A stretch of 64,000 nt of DNA from Pararge aegeria (GCF_905163445.1 NC_053181.1:1116001-1180000); one strand, 5' to 3'. Numbered from the stretch's first letter, positions 1 to 10,859 are shown. Numbers and translations: made by a program. The notes: generated by a model from the sequence alone, not told the origin.

Positions 1-54
1 CTTTTCATAACCGATGCCGTGGCGATGATAGGGATATATATATATAGCTTTTAA

Positions 55-335
55 TAAAAGCAGTAGTGCTTTTCGTGGCATAGCTCGTCCGCGGAAGTGC
101 AATGCTTGTTTCTGCCGTCAAGAGGCATTGTTGTATTCTGAAGGAGGTAATTGCCGATGTAATAAGAGGCACATTATGCTTAACACCTACGCCTGAGGTT
201 GATGGAGACAGAGGCTACAATTTGTATGAAGTGTTCCTTGCCTGCACTGCGATGTTTCTTTTTATAGACGATGGTTTCCACTTACCATCCGTAGGCCGCT
301 TTGCTTGGCCCGTCAATTTTTTACTTTAAAAGAAA
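55..335 (+). repeat. LINE 3' UTR-like repeat
   Basis: The stretch ending in 'agacgatggtttccacttac' matches, in opposite orientation, the repeat at 23470-23640. It has the look of a non-LTR retrotransposon 3' end; the 75-codon open frame inside it is not a gene. Confidence 0.5.
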
Positions 336-861
336 ACAAAAGTTCGACCTGTCGTTTTAAAAGTTCTATTTGCAATAAACGTTTCTGTATTGTCATTCAT
401 TTTCGCTACAAATGTTACCGTTTTGTTTTTATGTAATGTTCACATAGTTATAAAACAAAGAGATGTATGAACTGTAGATACAACCGCAGATACATATATA
501 ACACAATCGTTATTCGTTATAGTCAAGGCTGTATGCTAATATCGATTTTGATTGTTGTTCCAGGTGGGTGTGTGCTGATCAGATAAGCGGCAACTTACTA
601 ACGTTACAGTGAGTTTAATTATTGCTACTTTACATTTAAATTCTGTTTGGGTTTGTACAGAATGTGGTGTGTTGGTTTGTTTTTGCATTCCAATTCAAAT
701 AATCATATTAATTCAAGATCTCTCTCTTATTTCATCGAGAGTACAATATTAACTTGAATTACCCTGGAACCTCAAACGAGGATATCCTGTGACTTGGGGG
801 GTCAGTTCCCATATGTGTAGCGAAAGAAAAACAAAAAATAAATATATATTTTAGAATACCT

Positions 862-1158
862 TGGAATGCATTCCGGACCAATAAGGCCATTCTTGAAGGA
901 CTCGGCATCACGCAACGTCTATCCTCCATTCGTATTCTCACGTTCTTTGGTCACGTATCCAGAAGAGACAACGACTCCATTGAACGTCTGGTTGTCCAAG
1001 GAAGAATCGAGGGCACCAGATCACGCGGAAGATCGCCCATGAGATGGGCTGACCAAATAAAGGCTGCAGTGGCTGTCACCTTACATGAGTGTGCTAGAAA
1101 GGCAGCTGCCAGAGAGGAGTGGCGACGAATAGTTAAGTGTGCCACAACCCTTAAATGA
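862..1158 (+). pseudogene. RTE-like LINE reverse-transcriptase C-terminal fragment
   Basis: An open frame of 98 codons ends in TGA at 1156. It encodes the tail typical of RTE/BovB-type endonuclease-reverse transcriptases: RILTFFGHVSRRDNDSIERL, then a Gly/Arg-rich GTRSRGRSPMRWADQIKAA, and REEWRRIVKCAT at the end. These match the familiar GHV-R, G-R-RGRP--RW-D-I and R--WR signatures. The N-terminal polymerase core is absent, so it is a 5'-truncated dead copy. Confidence 0.85.
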
Positions 1159-1240
1159 CGACCACGACCACTCATACAAGAGCGAACCGACTGAGAAGAA
1201 TATTTTAGAATTTTACATAATCAACAATACAAAATTAGAG

Positions 1241-1257
1241 ACACACACACACACACA
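1241..1257. repeat. (AC)n microsatellite
   Basis: About eight AC units. The rest of 1195-1720 is AT-rich sequence without recognised features. Confidence 0.9.
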
Positions 1258-1724
1258 AATAGATTCTACACATTCCTTCCGTTTTTCACTAAGTAAACAT
1301 AATTAAATTTACTGCTCTTAAAGAAATGCCACCCTTTGCACTATGTTTCATTACTTTAAGAACAGTGAATTGAGTTAAGTTTATATGAAGAACATAGTGA
1401 AAAGCTGATGGATGGTTCATGGTAACCATTCGAATACAAACTTTCTTAACACATGTAGTATATAATGCGAAGCTTCCTCATCCCACCAACGATACTCTGC
1501 TCTCACAGCTGTTTAAATCTCTCGTAGGGATTTTTTCACACCATGTTTTTGTGGCCAGTTATATACATCCACGTACACAGTCCTCGGATTTATGTGCCCC
1601 GCATATTACTACTAAAACTTAACATTTTACTTACTTAACTTATTCTATCATTTAATGTGTTTTTTTAAGTCGTAACAATGCTTAGTTAAAAAAAAAATTG
1701 ATAAAAAACATCCACCCTCCGCTT

Positions 1725-2160
1725 TCGCGGCTTTTGAATGCCCAAGCGACCGGCGGTCTGGGCTCCAGAGCGAGGAACTTCCTGCCTTCTGTATCCGACC
1801 CTTGATCAAACTACCAAGCGAAAGCTTCTTAAGATGATGGTCGAAGCTTTTGTCTTGTTTATTTATTTATTAGCTTTTCAACGGAAACAAACCGTACTAT
1901 TACATATAAAAGTAATGCCGTATTTTTATATCACAATGAAGTTTCCACGACTTAGTTTTACATATAATACGATAACTTTAACCACAATTGCTTAGGAATA
2001 AGTACCTACTAAGTGAAAATTATACAAAAAAAGAAGAAAAAAATTGAATCAAAACAAAAAAAAAGACAAAAATTCTAATTCTAGACTTCCATCTAGACCT
2101 CGCAAATGTAGGTTTACGCCTTGCATTTAACCTACGACATGTAAAATCGATATTAATTAA
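1725..2160 (+). repeat. LINE 3' end, family with an inverted partner at 60235-60625
   Basis: It begins with a short coding-like stretch (PKRPAVWAPERGTS, LDQTTKRKLLKMM) that also occurs in broken form at 21360-21430. The following UTR, including 'ttgcttaggaataagtacct', recurs reverse-complemented near 60500. It is a truncated LINE tail. Confidence 0.6.
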
Positions 2161-3430
2161 AAGAAGAAATCGTTTATTAAGTACCTGTTATTTAAGTCTT
2201 TTATCTAAAGTAACTTCAGTTGCAGATACACTGTGATCCAATACTAAATTCCGACGTTTAATAAAACGCAGAAATTTATTATAAATCCTTTCAATTGCAT
2301 CAATGTACACGTTATATTGCGGATTCCAGCATGCTGAACATTACTCAAGAATATAACGTATTAAGGCATTAAATAGAAGAACCAGAGTGGAAGTCTTCTT
2401 AAAATCTTTAGTAACACGCATGATAAAACCAAGCATTCCAAATGCCCTATTAGTAATTATATTTATGTTTAACATGAAATCGTCAGAAACGAGTCTTAAT
2501 GTTGAATATGTTCCCTACTAGCGTTTGAACTGGTCAACGTGTGCGCTAGCGAAGAAGATCCATAATCCTTACCTGGATTGTTACGCCTTAACCAATCAAC
2601 TAACCAATTAGATTTTTGGAATAGAGTTAGTTGAACGGACGGACTCTTTTATCCCAGGAAAACAAACGGTTCCCACGGGATTTCTAAAGACCTAAACGCG
2701 GACAAAGAACGTTGTTGATTTCTGTATGTTTGTTACATATGTCTTATTCTGACAAGTATGGGACTATCAAAATACTTTAGTGTGCGAAGTTGGAGTTGTT
2801 CCCTTGAGTTTAAAGATTTAGTAGGTTAAAATAAGACGTGTTTGCTAATGGGAAATGTGAGGTCATATTTTGTTCTATATTTGCAATATGGTTATCATAA
2901 GCCCACCGCTCGTCTGTTCTATTGTATCTCTACGTAAGGTATAAGAGGATTAGAAAATTAGATTACTTAACGATTTGAAAAAGGGCACTGGGTCAAGAAC
3001 CCTATTATAGAATAACATACGGTTACTTCACACACTCCCACTTTTAACTATACTTCTCCCACTTTCAGTTCGTTATAGGACAATGTAAAGTACATCTTAC
3101 GTTTGATTACGATATCATACTTCTGTAATGATGCAATCAAAATGGAACGCGTTAAACTCGGTAATTGTAGTTTTTTCATATATCACTTCCCTTATTAAGA
3201 CCACTATTATAGGAAGAACAGATTTTTAGCTCCGCGCTAATTGCCTCGCTGGCTACACAAAGCGTTTCCTACGTCGATGTAATGACAGATGCCTCCGTGG
3301 AAGGTATGTATTGAGAGTGGAATGGTATTTTCACATCCTATTTTCTTTACTGGAAATCATATTAAGGTAATGCGAAAAATGTGTTGGTTGTGTGACGGAC
3401 TATTTAGTTACAACACAAAATAGATACATT
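2161..3430. other. No gene seen; degraded repeat remnants
   Basis: AT-rich sequence. 2630-2710 resembles the dispersed element that also appears at 32460-32600 and 51090-51350 ('ttatcccaggaaaacaaacgg' type). No open frame or exon-like segment is supported. Confidence 0.5.
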
Positions 3431-3435
3431 AGCCT

Positions 3436-3640
3436 AGCGCGGTGATAACCCAGTGGGTAGGTGCTCGACTTCACTTTCGGGGGCCGAGTTCGAATCCCAG
3501 CACGCATCTCTAACTTTTCTAAGTTATGTGCGTTTTATTTAAAATATCACTCGCTTTAACGGTGAAGGAAAACATGGTGTGGAAACCTGCATGCCTGAGA
3601 GTTCTACATAATGTTCTCAAAGATGTGTGGAGTAGACTTC
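3436..3640 (+). repeat. SINE family B, + copy with tRNA-like head
   Basis: The tRNA-like head contains box A-like 'gataacccagtgggtagg' and box B-like 'gagttcgaatcccagcac'. It is followed by the family body ('aaacctgcatgcctgagagt'). The 3' part is cut off by the next, inverted copy. Confidence 0.85.
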
Positions 3641-3845
3641 ACACGCCCATGAGAACATTATGGTGAACTCTCGGGCATGCAGACTGCCTTATGATGTTTT
3701 CCTTCACCGTTAAAGCTAGTGATATTAAAATTGCTTAATATAAAACGCACATAACTCCGAAAGTCAGTGGTGCGTGGCGAGGATCGAACTCGGTCTCCAC
3801 GAAAGGAAAACCGAAGCACTACCCACTAGGCTATCACCGCGTGAA
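3641..3845 (-). repeat. SINE family B, - copy joined tail-to-tail to the previous one
   Basis: The reverse complement of the same family, ending in a - strand tRNA-like head around 3780-3840 (box B 'ggatcgaactcggtctcc', box A 'taggctatcaccgc'). With 3436-3640 it makes a palindrome of about 410 bp with tRNA-like heads at both outer ends. Confidence 0.85.
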
Positions 3846-4007
3846 AATATAATTGTAAAGTACCCACTCTATAAAGCAGGAATGTCTCTAACCAGTAACC
3901 ATTATTTTTTTATTTAAAGCCCGAAGCAAATTTGGGGAAATTAAAAAATAAGATCTTCGCATGCCACATGCTCATTAGCAGCACGTAACAAGAAAGAATA
4001 CTTGCCA

Positions 4008-4095
4008 TCACGTGCCGTCTGACATGGCGTGCCGCGTGTATTGACGTGACACGTTCACGTAATTCCCGAGTCTTGACCCGTCCGCGTCACCCTGC
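4008..4095. promoter_or_regulatory. CpG- and E-box-rich island
   Basis: In AT-rich surroundings this stretch holds a CACGTG E-box (4009-4014) and an ACGTGA/TCACGT inverted pair (4044-4049, 4055-4060). It also has a CRE-like TGACGTGA (4042-4049). No repeat family explains it. A regulatory element is plausible but unproven. Confidence 0.3.
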
Positions 4096-4224
4096 GATTG
4101 TCTACAGCGCAACATAAATAACTCTAATGACTACAATTATATCTTAGAGGTCAAGGTGAAACGAACGGAGTTCAATTTTTTGTTTATGTTATTATCTTTT
4201 TGGATTGCCTCGTTGTTTTACTAG

Positions 4225-4450
4225 TTACTGGCTGTGAACTTTTCTTTTAATGTGGGAAATCCTTGTAGACACTACCGCATTCAGGAAGTGCAGTAGTTCT
4301 GTAGGACTCTTAGAGACTAAGCCCCACAGTGTTCCAACCAGTTTCCTGGTAGCCAACCCATCCAACTTCGCCCTTTGAGGCGGACCTTCCTCCGGGGACA
4401 AAAGATCAAATGACCCAACATTCGCCAAAGGCGCACCTTGAACACTCAGT
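4225..4450 (-). other. Coding-like segment of unknown origin
   Basis: An uninterrupted 67-codon frame on the - strand includes SFDLLSPEEGPPQRAKLDGL and ELLHFLNAVVSTRISHIKRK. The composition is protein-like and GC is raised over the flanks. No splice sites or family could be assigned. It may be a transposon coding remnant or an isolated exon. Confidence 0.25.
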
Positions 4451-4739
4451 GCGCCTTTCTGATCTACCTTGCAGGTTCACCCGCATAAACTGCGAAAACA
4501 CGTTAGAGTCGCAACGCTTTTTCCTAAAAATGTTAACGTACGAAGGTACCCAAGTCACTTAGTGCAGAATAAACTAGTCTTCGATAAATATTTAAATAAA
4601 CTTCAAACCTTAAGTAGGACGTAAACCACAATGATATCATAACATTCGATAGCGTGTATTTTTGTGCGTTCGTGATTTTCCAAATACTTATAAATTACTT
4701 ATCTATTTTGGTAAAATATGGCATTTGCCCTGGGATACT

Positions 4740-5000
4740 TTGGCCGTGGCTGGTTACCACAGTACCGACAGAGACGAGTCGCCAAGATTTACCGTTCCGG
4801 TACCGGTAATGAATGAATGAATACACTTTTATTGTACACCACATAAACATATAGTAAAATTATAAATAAAAAATTTACAAAAAGTATACAACGATACGAT
4901 GTCACGTGGACACCGATTAAAACTTTATGATTTAATATAACTGCTTCCTTACAAGGGTAGCCCGTTACCACCTTCGACTGCATCATCATTTACCTGGTGA
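4740..5000 (-). repeat. Pieces of two LINE 3' ends
   Basis: 4740-4800 carries the 'ggccgtggctggttaccaca' block also seen at 28915, 11100 and 47415. 4803-4860 is a 'tgaatgaatgaatacacttt' tail of the family at 16602 and 59782. 4925-4990 matches the 'gttaccacct..gactgcatcatca' block seen at 16325 and 47940. Confidence 0.6.
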
Positions 5001-5094
5001 GATTGCGGTATAACAAATGTATTTATTAAATATTTGATTGAAGCAGGCGTTACTTTGGTATTCCATAATATATTGAGACTTTAGAATTATTTAC

Positions 5095-5290
5095 TACAAT
5101 CCGTTAAAACCACGCAAATATGCACGGTGCAATTTATTATTTCTTTAATCTTTATACACAACATCTTTATACAATCATACAGATCTTCCAAAATGCACTC
5201 TAGACGTAAGTTTACCCCCGACACCAGAGCATCCTCAGAAGTAGTTGACTTTTCAATGCACAATGGCTAAGTGTTGCTTGAGAAGTTATA
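5095..5290 (-). repeat. Repeat family M (shared with 10540-10820 and 43140-43345)
   Basis: It shares 'atttctttaatctttataca' and a 'cgacaccagagcatcctcag' block with the other copies. No coding capacity. Confidence 0.55.
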
Positions 5291-5406
5291 AATTTCATCG
5301 TGCAGATTTGCCTGGTTTCCGAGGATAATAGTAAATTGACAGTAATGTTTATTGTTTATTATACATATTTATAATTTATATTTTTTTTATATACACTTAT
5401 CGTCAC

Positions 5407-5637
5407 CTAGCCCCAAATTCAAATTCAAATTTCGAATTTGAATTTATTTGAATTTAAATCTAGCCCCAAAGTTAGCGTAGATTGTGGTATGGGTAAATAC
5501 TTATAATATACATATAAACACCCAGACACTAGAAAACATTCATGTTAATCACAAAAACATTTTCCAGTTGTGGGAATCGAACCCACGGCCTCGGACTCAG
5601 AAAGCAGGGTCGCTGCCCACTGCGCCAATCAGTAAAT
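5407..5637 (-). repeat. SINE family A, - copy with a small internal insertion
   Basis: The body is the reverse complement of family A; the tRNA-like head ends near 5630 ('gggaatcgaacccacggcct', 'actgcgccaatc'). A 42-bp self-complementary AT-rich piece (5418-5459) lies between two copies of 'ctagccccaaa' (5407-5417, 5460-5470), like a tiny insertion with an 11-bp target duplication. Confidence 0.8.
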
Positions 5638-5789
5638 CACCAATACAGACTAACAAGCATAGCTTCTTAATATCACGGGAGTTAGGAATAAGAACGCGGA
5701 AGAAGTCGCATTAAATAGCTAGTTGTAAACCTTTCCGACCAGTATTACTTACTAGAAGTGGAAAAATAAATAAATCTCTTAACACGTAT

Positions 5790-5890
5790 TCTAAACCCCG
5801 GCATGCGCACGCGCAACTCACCGCGAACGAAGGGAAAGACCGGTCTCATTAGCGCGCGGCCCTGTGACACACAAACTGACCGGTCGCGGG
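5790..5890. promoter_or_regulatory. GC-rich island with NRF1-like motif
   Basis: The window around 'ggcatgcgcacgcgcaactc' resembles an NRF1/Ewg site (TGCGCAYGCGC type). It is CpG-rich, non-repetitive and stands out from its flanks. No Inr, TATA or splice donor clearly marks a start site. Confidence 0.25.
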
Positions 5891-6371
5891 TAGTACTTGG
5901 TTAACATTAGTAAATATTTATTCTTCGATTACTAATGTATTTAAATATTTACAAACAAGTGTTACAGTAAATTTATAAAGTGGGTGAATGATTGAACTTT
6001 GGAAAGCTATGAATTCATATTTGCTAGATATCTTATTAAATAGTTAATAGATAGTTTTCAAGAAACAATTGAAATTATATCTGATTAACAACCAATGTTC
6101 ATGACATTGAGTTGGTGGGTATTTTGATATAAATACCACTGCATTATCGATGCACCTCAGTCCCACATGGACTCGAACGATGCAAAGATCCCTCCCGGTG
6201 TCTTAGTCGTTTATCAGAAGTCTGTACACCAAACCGCATTTTTTTCAGCGTGGTAGACTACAACCTTATCCTTTTTCATTCTGGGGGGAGACCCGTGCCT
6301 TGTAGTAAGACGGTAATGGTTTAATGATGAAACGTGAGCATTATGCAAATTAAGATCTATTCTAATGAATT

Positions 6372-6506
6372 GTCGGCCGGTTGGCGCAGTGGGCCCTCTG
6401 TTTTCTGAGTCCGAGGCCGTGGGTTCGATTCCCACAACTGGACAATGTTTGTGTGATGAACATGAATGTTTTTCAGTGTCTGGGTGTTTATCTTTATATT
6501 ATAATT
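6372..6506 (+). repeat. SINE family A, + copy, 3' truncated
   Basis: Head with 'ggttggcgcagtgggc' and 'gtgggttcgattcccacaac', then the family body to 'gtgtctgggtgtttatc'. Confidence 0.85.
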
Positions 6507-6690
6507 ACTAGCAGACCCGCGCGACTACGTCCGTGAATGAGTTGACTTAAACAAATAGTCGTATGTCCAATATAAATGAAGCTAGATCGGTTTATCGCCC
6601 CCGAAACCTCCTGTATACTAAATTTCATGAAAATCGTTGCAGCCGATTCCGAGATTCCAATTATATTTATATATATAATAGGTTTTTAGT
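6507..6690 (+). repeat. Dispersed repeat P fragment
   Basis: It starts 'agcagacccgcgcgactacg', a phrase repeated at 29790, 48775 and 53935, and includes 'atttcatgaaaatcgttgca'. These are widespread in Lepidoptera. I cannot assign a class with certainty; a Helitron or a LINE tail are both possible. Confidence 0.5.
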
Positions 6691-7052
6691 TTACTTCGTA
6701 TGATTCCGTCAACTGAAACAACTTAAATGTGTTGCTCTGTAAAAACAAAGATTTATTTCGTTATTTTTATTACATTACGCTACAATTCAATTTTGAGACA
6801 AATATGTAAATCACTCCTACCTGTAAAAACAAAGAAACGACATTTAAAGTTTATTTCTTAAGTAAATTCACAAATGGTTTTTTGATTTATTCCGTTATAA
6901 GTCACGCACAATGACACATCAAAATTGTCTTTTTCTGACTGCCATATTTGTTAGTTTTATCATAACTTTTGAACTGCTTTGCCGACGGCTTGGAGCGCGG
7001 GAGAATTTAAATTATACAATATTGAAACTCTAAAGAAATATACTTTCTTTAC

Positions 7053-7077
7053 ATATATATATATATATATATATATA
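7053..7077. repeat. (AT)n microsatellite
   Basis: About twelve AT units. Confidence 0.9.
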
Positions 7078-7114
7078 CAAGAATTGCTTGTTTAAAGATA
7101 TAAGATTTATGTAT

Positions 7115-7232
7115 ATTTTCCATAAAAATATTCATCAGTCATCTTAGTACCCAAAACACAAGCTACGCTTACTTTGGGTCTAGATGGCGATATGTGTCAA
7201 TACACATATCGCCATCTAGACCCAAAGTTTGT
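7115..7232 (+). repeat. SINE A tail ending in a perfect hairpin
   Basis: A family A tail ('attcatcagtcatcttagta') runs into a 27-bp perfect inverted repeat (7171-7197 with 7202-7228) around a 4-nt loop. The second arm is the same SINE tail reversed. Confidence 0.8.
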
Positions 7233-7504
7233 TACTTTGACAATTCAAAGTACATTCTTTTATTCATATTCTATTCTCATATTATGATGCCACGGTACAA
7301 AATTGTCAATTCTATACAAGAAATATAAACTAAAGTGTATATTTGGCGAAACCCGTATAACATTTTATGGCCTTATAAAGAGAACCGAACAAACTTTAAC
7401 AAGGACGAGGCCGTTTGCTAAAGATAATATTTGTTTACTTATTTGTTTATGCACAAGCAAATGCTTATGATTTTTCTCGCAAGTCTCATAGTATTTTTTT
7501 TATT

Positions 7505-7612
7505 TTCTTATTCCACTACAAGTTAGCCCTTGACTGCAATCTCACCAGCTGGTAAGTGATGATGCAGTCTAAGATGGTAACGGGCTAACCTGTTAGGGGT
7601 ATGGCAGTTAAA
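7505..7612 (+). repeat. Repeat family G fragment
   Basis: It matches, in the opposite orientation, 16322-16432 and 47905-48022 ('aacctgttaggggtatggca'). A LINE 3' end is likely. Confidence 0.65.
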
Positions 7613-7639
7613 ATAAATATTTTTTTCCAATCGAGATGT

Positions 7640-8135
7640 TTTTTTTTGAAGTTACACTTCTATTGGCGCGGTAGGGAAAAAATATGAGAGTCAATTTTGA
7701 CGATGCGCGCGCACACCGTCACAAAAAACCGACACCCTGAAGTTAGCTATAAGGTTTGACAGTGTATACTTTCAATTGTCAAAGTTTGCGGGCCCATTCC
7801 GGTGATTCAATGGAATAAATTTTACATAAATCTCAAATTTTAATGTTTGCTGTCCGATAATGAGTCTAATAGTATATCAAATTTAATTATGTTTATTATG
7901 TTCATTTCTTTAATAATATAGATTTTTTTTTTGTGATATTTAAATAAACTTTATCTAACCAAGTGATATTGCGTTATAATAAAACTTTCAATGTATTAAA
8001 TACCTTTTTCTACAAACGTAGAATAAGGCGAAATATGAAATATTTGAAAAGATTTTAAATGTTTATCTCGTTACGCCAAAGGAAGTATAACTTCTAACGC
8101 ATGTACATAAGTACACACACGTTTTTTTTTTTTTT
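7640..8135 (+). repeat. Dispersed element Q, long copy
   Basis: The left part ('cgcacaccgtcacaaaaa', 'gaagttagctataagg') and right part ('gaagtataacttctaacgca', 'tgtacataagtac', poly-T) match 23165-23475. There the middle is much shorter, so one copy carries a deletion or insertion. No ORF. Confidence 0.65.
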
Positions 8136-8713
8136 TTTATAAATAGAGGTCTTTTCAAAGAATACCTAATCTATTATACACAAACATTTACATTATCAAC
8201 TTTTTTTATAAAAGACCCTTCGATATACAAAATCACTAATAGATAATGAGATATTGTTTGTATGTAGATATGTTTCCACTTAATCTCACACCCATGTGAT
8301 ATTTCACATGTCCTCTTCAAATGCGGTGTATTTAAGTATTTATTTTACCGGACCTTGAACTTTTATTTATTTTTAAAATCCCGGTTATTTATACTGAGGA
8401 TGTTTAGTCTCCATTTGCAGGTTTATCTTTATTTCAGTATATTGAAGGCTTTGTAATAAAATCCTTTAAAAGGGTACTAAAGGTCGAATATAAAACCTTT
8501 AAACAGCCGCGCGTACACACGGAGTAATTTTATTACAATAAAATTTAATAAACTGTTCTGATTACATTATCAGTGGCTGGTGACCTCACAGCGCTACGAT
8601 GCCAGCTATTTGCGCTGATGTAGATTAATACTAATGTGATACACCGGCTACGACTGCGTTTGCTCTAGAGGTGCAACGATATAAAAGCTTGGGTGTGAAT
8701 TGTTGAAACTTTT

Positions 8714-8880
8714 GACAGCCGGTGCGCCACAACTGGAAAATGTTTGTGTGGTGATACTCATCAATGTTTTAGCTGTCCGGGTGTTTGTCTGTATATTATA
8801 AGTATTTATGTATTATTTCTCCATAAAACTTGCATCAGCTATCTAAGTATCCATAACAAAAGCTACGCTTACTTTGGGGC
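8714..8880 (+). repeat. SINE family A, + copy with deleted head
   Basis: The tRNA-like head is shortened ('gacagccggtgcgccacaac'); the body runs to 'agctacgcttactttggggc'. Confidence 0.8.
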
Positions 8881-8881
8881 G

Positions 8882-8958
8882 AACTGACATTTGACAGATG
8901 TCGAATCGAATATCGATATATCGAATAATTTGTTTTCTTCATCTGTCAAATGTCAGTT
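8882..8958. repeat. Hairpin, 19-bp perfect stem and 39-nt loop
   Basis: 'aactgacatttgacagatg' (8882-8900) is exactly complementary to 8940-8958. The loop itself contains a smaller palindrome (atatcgatat). It could be a MITE relic or a pre-miRNA-like hairpin. Confidence 0.6.
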
Positions 8959-9711
8959 TACGTATTCCCTAAACTTTTCGATCCGCCGAATCGGTGTCAA
9001 GACGCAAGATTTCGTGAAACGTTTTTCTCTGGTATCACCGAAATCACTAGGCATTATTATTAGCTTATTGTCACAGAACTGTATCGGATGTTACTTATGT
9101 TTTAAACGCGACCTATTGTCCATGATGATGGTGAATTTCTAATACTCATAACAATACTAGCTATTTAATTTTTCTATCGAATGAATGATGAATGAATGTT
9201 TTGTTAATTGATACTAAACTAAATAATCACGTGAGATTGCAGTGAACCGTTTACTTGAGCTAAATCTGTCAACAATAAAGTAAAATTAACGAAAACCGTA
9301 ACTGTCTTACGATAAAACGGTTTCTTTTGTTATCTATAACATTATAGACATGGTAATATGGCCGACAATGGTGCCATTCACCATTGTTCAGGCCACGCGG
9401 TTCAAATTAAGCGGATTTCAAGAGCTCATGCTCTGATTGGCCGGCCACTAGCCAGGTGACCAGATTAAATATGCTAATGTATTTAGTTTTATAACGCGGA
9501 AAACTATACGATAAACTTTATTGTTTTTTCACTTTTTTTGTTTGGAATCATCGTGTACACTTTCACTGTAAAAAGGTCACAGTTTTAGTCATTCATCAAG
9601 AAAAGGTCAAAAAAGAAAAAACTTTTATGTGCGTCGTGCACATAAAAGTTTTGGGCCTAAAAGCTTAAATGAAAAGTTTGTTACAAGTGACATTGTTAAA
9701 AGCTAATCTAT

Positions 9712-9905
9712 AAGCAGAGGGTTTGATTCCAACTACTGGAAAATGTTTGTGTGGTGAACATGAATGTTTTTCACTGTCTGGATGTTGATATGTATTCTAA
9801 GTATTTATGTATATTATTCATTAAAATATTCATCAGTCATCTTAGTACCCATAACACAAGCTACGTGTGTATTGCCGCGGTATTTTTATTTATTTTTTTA
9901 TATTT
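9712..9905 (+). repeat. SINE family A, + copy, head truncated
   Basis: It starts at a decayed box B ('gggtttgattccaactactg') and keeps the full body and the 'tttttatttattttttt' tail. Confidence 0.8.
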
Positions 9906-9954
9906 ACTACCTACCCTCTTTGCCAACTAACCGAGTGAATTCATAACAAGCAAC

Positions 9955-10026
9955 TATATTGCTTGGTTGTGTGGAAAAGATGCGCTTTTTAGCGAAAAGG
10001 CCGCCAATTGTATAACTTATGTTCAA

Positions 10027-10056
<30 letters not shown>
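9955..10056 (+). repeat. LINE tail fragment and (TTTA)n tract
   Basis: The 'gcttggttgtgtggaaaaga...ccgccaattgtata' block relates to the tails at 18900 and 59850. A TTTA microsatellite occupies 10028-10056. Confidence 0.5.
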
Positions 10057-10057
<1 letters not shown>

Positions 10058-10539
10058 GTATTAATTACAATATGTCGTTTTATATCGTTGTTGTATGTGA
10101 TATTGGTACGTATATATAAATTAAGAAAGAAAGTATGATATATTAACTTTCTTTCTTTGTTTCAACAAACAGGCTTAAGCAACCAACTAAAGAGTTTGTA
10201 AAACCTATGAGCCTTATGTTTTAAAAATCAATTTATGTAGGTTGTACAAGCTACTCGTAGAATCAAGTTACGTTGAATTATGTTATCGAACTTGGTGAGT
10301 GCTGTTATTTGCGATTTCGCTTTAAATAGGTAAGCATGTAAAATACCTTTCGGCAATCACGTTACCCACATGATGTAACGTCATTAAAAGTAACCAGTTA
10401 TCTTAACCTTAAAGTTAAAGTAGGTACATCGCAGTGAAAGTCGTCTTAAGTCACCTTCAATCATTACGTGATATTTTCCTTATAAAAGCGCTACTTACTG
10501 CTTTTACCAAATATGTCCCGGTGTTTAACTATAACTGAC

Positions 10540-10820
10540 GTTGTTATGGAAATTAAGCTTAATTTGCTATACTCCGCGAAAAGCAGGAGAATCTTTATTT
10601 TGTAATTTAAAATAACTGCAATCCTTATACTCCACACCAAACAGATCTTCGGCAATGTACACTCTTTGCACGTTTCGCCCCGAAGCATCCTCAGGAGATG
10701 TTGACTTTATATGAATAATTGTTAAGTGATAATTGTTAAGTCGAGTATAGCAAATTAAGTTTAATTTTCATAATATATCATGGATTTCCGCAAAGTAACG
10801 CCTGCTTCTATCCAATATAA
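10540..10820 (+). repeat. Repeat family M, internally rearranged
   Basis: Contains 'ctccgcgaaaagcaggagaa', 'gccccgaagcatcctcagga' and 'aagtaacgcctgcttctatc'. The 'tagcaaattaagtttaattt' end appears in both orientations. Confidence 0.65.
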
Positions 10821-10859
10821 CTGATGTTGTCCTTTTTTTTGGCGTAGAGAAAAATCTTT

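Noticed and set aside
3436..3845. CRISPR-like or palindromic phage element
   Set aside because: There are no regularly spaced direct repeats; the palindrome is fully explained by two inverted SINE copies in a eukaryotic genome.
8891..9142. 83-codon + open frame
   Set aside because: It starts inside a hairpin stem and shows no codon bias, splice sites or known motif.
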